The translations under genes were made by a program, and so were the position numbers. A stretch of 64,000 nucleotides of DNA from Paratinospora sagittata. Its lineage: Eukaryota > Streptophyta > Magnoliopsida > Ranunculales > Menispermaceae. The notes below the pieces were generated by a model. It searched no databases. It was not told the DNA's origin and was given only the letters and a program-made list of their open reading frames with translations. Below are positions 59,082 through 64,000 of the stretch, one piece after another (the stretch's first letter is position 1; each line of letters starts with the position of its first letter). The stretch is taken from contig CM069598.1 in the NCBI GenBank assembly GCA_035771175.1, forward strand, positions 12,506,539 to 12,570,538. Direction: 5' to 3'.

Positions 59082-59166
59082 AAGATGATGGCTGATCCAT
59101 TGACTAAGCCAATCGCTAGAGATGTTTTCCTTGCACATGTTAAATCCTTGGGTTTGCATAGAATAT
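59082..59166 (+). pseudogene. copia pol C-terminus (second element)
   Basis: KMMADPLTKPIARDVFLAHV then KSLGLHRI and a TAA. ADPLTKP is the conserved motif at the end of copia pol. It completes the twice-interrupted RNase H. Confidence 0.9.
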
Positions 59167-60324
59167 AATCAATTTTTTTTCTTTATGTAACAAACTTATT
59201 TCATTAGACCATTTAATAAATTTCTTATTGTTTATTATGGTTGTTTGTATTTGATCTATTATTACTAGCACCAACACACATAACAGTATGTTCATAGGCA
59301 TGATTGACTTACTCACATGAGCAATCGCCTCTGGCACTTCATGTAGAGCGAGCAGAGATGAGACATTTGACTAATGTTGCTTTGAATAGCAATAGGTTAT
59401 TTTATGATAATATGTCACCTTGATTAGAGTTAAGATGAGGTCTATTTTTGAAGACCGATAATGGATTAACCCACTATCCATTAAGCATGTTGTTTGGATT
59501 TGGATAAGAGATCCTTTTATTGGCGCATTAATTGGATATGCGAGCTCTTAGGAACTCGAGTTAGGCGCATAGATGCGACTAGACTAAAAATCTGTACAGT
59601 GTTTTGAGTTGAACATACCTCTTCTAAATAAGAGTTACTCCACTGTAGCATGTAATTTTACATTACATGTGTAAGTCAACCACTTAGAAAGTGAGTGAAA
59701 GATCCCTGTTTCCTCACTGTGTGAGTTCAGATATGTCCATTTCTATATGAGACTAATGAGATGCCCTTCGTTACTTTTGACTGCACCACGAAGTGAAGTC
59801 TTAATGTCCGCTACTTTGGTAAGTCATCCAAGGTCATGAGTGATTCGACCTTTACGGGACATTACCGGGAAAACGATTAATTTTAAACTTAGTGGTGTAA
59901 GGGCGAAAGGAAGATTCTTTAGAATCACATCTCTGTAGTATATTCTTAATCGCGCGATACTCATGTTGCATCATTTAGGATGGCAATATAAGTAAGAATA
60001 TGCTATTAGATTTTTTTGAGGTTTAAGTATTGCCCTGGAGGGATAGGGAATATTTGAACAGATGTGACTAAATGAATCTAGGGCATTTTGAGGCACTAAC
60101 ATTCTTTTAAAAGGGTAGATGTCTCTGGCTCATCATGAGTTATTAGTATAGAGCTCCCGAATGCAGATGCTCTCATGGTTGCACGGTCCATTCTTATCAC
60201 TTCCTCATTAAAGATTAGTATTTGTCATTCACACCATGTGCGAGCGGAATATAACAATGTATGGATTAAATTCGGGGCACCCATGATGAGTTCGACCCAT
60301 ATACTCATTCGTACACATCATGTG
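59167..60324 (+). other. Noncoding 3' region of the second copia element
   Basis: About 1.1 kb between the pol stop and the foldback insertion contains no coding frame I recognise. It ends in ACACATCATGTG, which after removal of the foldback joins CGAGTGGGAAA, the purine-rich tract before the 3' LTR. Confidence 0.6.
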
Positions 60325-60648
60325 TGTCACACCCCAGTACACAGCACACCGCAGTGTCTAGTACTCCGGGATGTGATGGGTACGCATACCCCAACCATTA
60401 CGATTGGTTCAGTGGCTACTCAGATTGCGAAATCAAACCTTATGAGGTTTTGAGTTCGAATCTGGGGGAGGCCCTGCACTATTCATGAGTGAATAGTGTA
60501 GACAAAAAACCTCGGGGACACTAGACGCTGTGTGCGGGCTGTGTATTGAGGTATAACAATATTATGGATCGTAATGGCTGAGGTATGCGTACCCATCACA
60601 TCCCGGGGGTACTAGACACTGCGGTGTGCTGTGTACTGGGGTGTGACA
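60325..60648. mobile_element. Foldback element with tRNA-like core, 5-bp TSD
   Basis: The ends TGTCACACCCCAGTACACAG and CTGTGTACTGGGGTGTGACA are perfect inverted copies, and the arms pair over about 65-75 bases. The direct repeat ATGTG borders the element on both sides (60320-60324 and 60649-60653). The core (60398-60480) is a plus-strand tRNA-like module: GATTGGTTCAGTGGCTACTC and GAGTTCGAATCTGGGGGAGG. A third, diverged copy of the arm (GGGACACTAGACGCTGTGTG) lies at about 60515. Confidence 0.85.
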
Positions 60649-60664
60649 ATGTGCGAGTGGGAAA

Positions 60665-61165
60665 TGTTGGAATTTGATCATACAATTGGAGATCTTAGAT
60701 TTTAATCAGATTATTATTAAGGAGATTTGATAGTTATCTAATGGGATAACCCCTTAATAATCACCTTAAGATAACTACTATTTGATAGTTATCACATCTC
60801 CACTACATCCTAAATTGGAGAGAATCAAAGAGATTTGATTATCTAGAATGTCAATAAATTAAGGGGATGCGAACTTGGTACAATACACGAGAAAATTTTG
60901 CAAAGAATTTTCATTGAGTTAGAGAGTGGGGATTTTGGACTGTGGAATACGTTGGGAACTCGTGACATTGCGGTTCCAATTACCGTGACAATACTAAACG
61001 CGTGGAGCACCCCCGAGACGATCTTGGTAATGTTTTTGCATTTCTATTTAATTTATTTCGATTTACATGATTTGTATTCGAATGATTTCTATAGTCATGA
61101 AATACACATATAATTTCTTTAATTGTATGATCAATAGACACTATGCATGTACCATTGTTGAGTTT
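60665..61165 (+). repeat. 3' LTR of second copia element
   Basis: It begins TGTTGGAATTTGATC after the purine tract GAGTGGGAAA. The right end is uncertain: it is placed before TTTTGGTATCCAAGGTATG, which resembles a copia primer binding site (TGGTATCAGAGC) with changes. No partner LTR is visible to confirm it. Confidence 0.6.
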
Positions 61166-62874
61166 TGTTTTGGTATCCAAGGTATGTTTAACATTTTCTA
61201 AGATTTGAGCAGTGTTATACTAATGTTGGGCATCAATGCAAAACTCAACGGCAGTGTACAAAATCTATTCGAGAAGCCAAGCCATGTAATACATACATGG
61301 CCCCCTTTACGTCCAATAGTCGTTAACCCATCTCAAATGAAGTTGAGTATCAAGTCTTTCCCATCTACACATAAGATCAAGAGTTTGTTGTGGCAATGGT
61401 GTACATAGCATGACACTTATCTCAGCCCAACACGTCTTATCAGTAAATTGTTCTACCAAGCTAGTTACTAATTAAACTTTTAATAACATTTCTACGAATT
61501 ATATTTATCATAAATTTAAGTACTAATTAACTTCGTTTGTGCATAGTATATTTGTTTATTTTTAAATACAATCGGTTTTAAGCCCAAATAAAGGAGGAGA
61601 CTTGTGTTGATTAGCTAACAATTAGCATAAAATTTTGACATAATCAATTATGATAGATCTCTCCCAACGAGGAAGCCTCCAAGAATTGAATACATGAATG
61701 ACTTTGAGACTCAGTTCGTCTTTAAAAAGTAATTTCAAAATAATGAAACGTAGTTTCTGAATTTTTATTTTTAGATTGTATTTTTAACGTATATTTTCAA
61801 ATCACACTGAAAACACAGACCCACCTATAGTTTTTTCTTTAATTAATTTCTTTCATGACATTTAAATGTTTTGCTCTCTCAAATTTGTACTCTACCCACC
61901 TGCGTTTCTCTCAATTTATATCATGAAATTAAGTAGGTATCCTGCATATTCCAGGACTAAACAAAGTTTCCCAATTCTCAAAATCTCATCGTACTTCCAC
62001 GTGATTAATTCATTCTTTTGGAACCCATTTCCTTATTTTTCTTACATAAAATTAATCTTGAATTTTTTTATTTTTTTTAAATAGAATTAATAATAAATCC
62101 GATTGCTATATATCCTAGAAATTATCAGATTTGAAAAAGAAAAATAGAATTAAATTCTTGACCATTTTGGTTATGTTAAAACGTTAATTAACACCAAAAG
62201 AACATAGAACTAAAAGTTCCTGCATTTTCACTCCAACAGTACTGCAATTCAACTCTTAACCATGTATAGTTACTTTTGAAGCAAATCCGGTGGCTTCGTT
62301 GTTGTTGAGAGTGTCTTTTTCCATTTTAGAAGCGCTGTTCCGTCAAAACACATAATACCAATCTTTTCCTTTCTTCTCTCCCAAAAACTTTATTTGTAGG
62401 CAAAGCGAATTGGTGCACCAGACATTCGTCAACTACACCCTCCGTCATCCTCTTATATATCAACCCTACATTAAGTCCCTTTCTCTGCAACTACCATCTA
62501 CTACAGCTACTTGATGAGTTATATTTATATACACACACATATAAATATGTGTGTGTGTCTCATCAGGGGACTTAGCTTTGAAAGTATAATATATATATAG
62601 AAACCTAAAAACTAAGCAAGGTTAGGTGAAAGAAAGCAACCCTGAAACAAGCTGCTGCTGCTGCTGATACTTGATGATATTGGATTAGTTTCCATTTACA
62701 GTTCTTCCTTGTGATGGTTTCTGAATCAATGAGATAGAAGAGGAAGAAGAAGAATTAGGAAGTACTGGCTTTTTTTTTCTTTTTTTTCTGGGATTTCTTA
62801 ATTTCTTCTTTCTTTTTCCTCTTTGATTCTTCTTGATCATTATTATTCATTAAAAAAGAAAGAAAGAAAAGAAA
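61166..62874 (+). promoter_or_regulatory. Intergenic DNA and GAUT12 promoter / 5' leader
   Basis: No gene is seen in 61166-62200. The last 400-600 bases are likely promoter and leader of the GAUT12 gene, with TATATATCAACCC near 62454, a TATATATATAG near 62590 and CT/GA-rich tracts (GCTGCTGCTGCTG at 62651, AGAAAGAAAGAAAAG at 62860). The transcription start cannot be fixed by eye. Confidence 0.45.
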
Positions 62875-63085
62875 ATGCAGCTTCACATATCACCGAGTTT
62901 GAGGCATGTGACAGTGTTTCCAGGGAAAGGAGTGAGGGAATTCATCAAAGTGAAGGTTGGAGGGAGACGGGTATCGTATCGAATGCTGTTTTATTCTCTT
63001 TTGCTTCTAACTTTCTTGCTTCGCTTTGTGTTCGTTTTGACCGCCATGGACACCATTGATGGAGAAAGCAAGTGCTCTACTATAG
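62875..63085 (+). CDS. GAUT12: Galacturonosyltransferase 12 (IRX8-like), exon 1
   Basis: The first exon encodes 70 residues plus one base. MQLHISPSLRHVTVFPGKGV, REFIKVKVGGRRVSYRMLFY and LLRFVFVLTAMDTIDGESKC match the N-terminus of GAUT12/IRX8 better than that of the related GAUT13/14, because of the HVTV...GKG-REFIKVKVG segment. It is a type II membrane protein: about 36 cytosolic residues, then a membrane anchor (about residues 37-58). The donor is ATAG/GTATTT at 63085. GAUT12 is a Golgi GT8-family protein needed for secondary wall xylan and pectin in Arabidopsis xylem. The catalytic part lies beyond the right edge of the window. Confidence 0.88.
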
Positions 63086-63377
63086 GTATTTATTTATTAA
63101 TGATCATTAATTCTCTGATTTTCATCTTTTACATACAATATAATTACAAGGGCAAATGATCATTTACTAGAAATTTTATTGGAATTTTTCAACACCACGT
63201 TTATTAATGATCAATTTTTACAATAAAAGCTCTATCATTTTTTTAATGAGTATTTTGGAGTGCATGCAAGGAAAATGTTGTTCTAACTAAAAAAAAATTG
63301 TAATTATATGTAGAACTACGTATTACACAACTTTCCTATATGTAGTGCATGATTCAACAATCGCAATAGTATATAGT

Positions 63378-63445
<68 letters not shown>

Positions 63446-64000
63446 GCTACTCTTTTTTGTTTTTTTTTTGTTTTTTTCTGAAAACAGCTTTTTTGTGTAG
63501 TTAGAATAATATTTCTCTTGATATATTAATTATCCCCTTGAAGAAAAAAAATCTATTCTAGGACATTTTAATTGAGTACATTTGATTTTAGGAACTCCAC
63601 TATCAAAATACTTTTTATTTTTTATTTTTTATTTTTTTTAATGTATCCTTTAGACAAATTCCATTCATGATTTAGCCAGGAAACATTGCACTACTTTTTC
63701 ATGGGAAGCGAGAAAACTCTTGCACTACCTTGACATATTCTTTGGGTAAATGATTCTATACAAATTTGTTTCAAAAATACAATAATACTCTTTAATTTAG
63801 GTATGGATATCTGTTGAAATATAGAAATGGGTGTACTTAAAATAAAATGTTTGGTGCATTGAGAATTTTATATATATCGATATTATAATATTGTTAATTA
63901 GCTTCAAATTCCACAAAATATTAAAATAAAAATGAGAGAGGTGGTAATGTTTACGTTTCCAATGTTTTGAGGGAAAAGATGCATTTTGTATGTACTCATG
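63086..64000 (+). other. Intron 1 of GAUT12 (partial)
   Basis: GT donor at 63086, then AT-rich sequence to the window edge without a recognisable second exon. Confidence 0.7.
63382..63442. repeat. (AT)n microsatellite in GAUT12 intron 1
   Basis: About 30 uninterrupted AT dinucleotides. Confidence 0.97.

Larger units (their letters stand above)
51400..61165 (+). mobile_element. Second Ty1/copia element, nested-inserted and mutated
   Basis: The internal order on the plus strand is gag (51593), zinc knuckle, protease, integrase, RT, RNase H, ending at 59164. A long noncoding tail then leads to a 3' LTR beginning TGTTGGAATTTG at 60665. Pol is interrupted by two LTR-like insertions (55378-57836 and 57984-59081), and the tail by a foldback (60325-60648). 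The 5' LTR is not visible because of the gap. It belongs to a different copia lineage from the one at 7537-12818, judged by its RNase H and gag sequences. Confidence 0.88.

Noticed and set aside
1..64000. CRISPR arrays, operons, riboswitches, bacterial mobile elements
   Set aside because: Nothing of this kind is visible; introns, LTR elements and gene families show plant nuclear DNA.
1..64000. tRNA and rRNA genes
   Set aside because: Several A/B-box pairs were seen, but none folds by eye into a complete cloverleaf; all are better explained as SINE-like repeats.

Overview
This window is nuclear DNA of a flowering plant, almost certainly a eudicot. The evidence is GT-AG introns in AT-rich DNA, a plant-type bHLH factor, a DUF538 protein, the start of a GAUT12/IRX8 wall glycosyltransferase, and many plant LTR retrotransposons, hAT-like elements and tRNA-derived SINE-like repeats. 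A run of exactly 100 N (51300-51399) marks an assembly gap. The sequence alone does not give the species.

Only four genes look intact or plausibly functional. They are a two-exon DUF538 gene on the minus strand (22145-21439), a single-exon Yos1/IER3IP1-like ER-Golgi transport protein on the minus strand (29453-29217), a seven-exon bHLH112/bHLH123-type factor on the plus strand (47322-49721), and exon 1 of GAUT12/IRX8 on the plus strand (62875-63085), whose remainder lies beyond the right edge. They do not form a pathway together and are ordinary separate plant genes.

Region by region: 1-5.5 kb is a FAR1/FHY3-like gene on the minus strand cut in two by a Ty3/gypsy fragment with one long LTR, gag and a broken protease; most of the FAR1 transposase-like core is missing. 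5.5-7.5 kb is AT-rich with a hAT-like element. 7.5-12.8 kb is a complete but mutated Ty1/copia element on the minus strand with both LTRs. 12.8-21 kb is repeat-rich and holds a 1.7-kb nonautonomous hAT-like element with perfect 8-bp target duplications and a 230-bp foldback. 22-47 kb is mostly noncoding, with MITEs, SINE-like repeats, LTR remnants, two promoter-like islands and an internally deleted gypsy derivative. 51.4-61.2 kb is a second copia element whose pol reading frame is interrupted twice by Ty3-like LTR sequence and whose 3' region carries a tRNA-like foldback. 61.2-64 kb is the GAUT12 promoter, first exon and start of intron 1.

The most notable structure is the layered insertion history: copia pol can be followed through two foreign blocks, and FAR1 through one. 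I see no new enzyme system. The unusual content is the transposon architecture: a foldback with a pol III-type internal module, hairpin differences between LTRs, and an aberrant copia junction.
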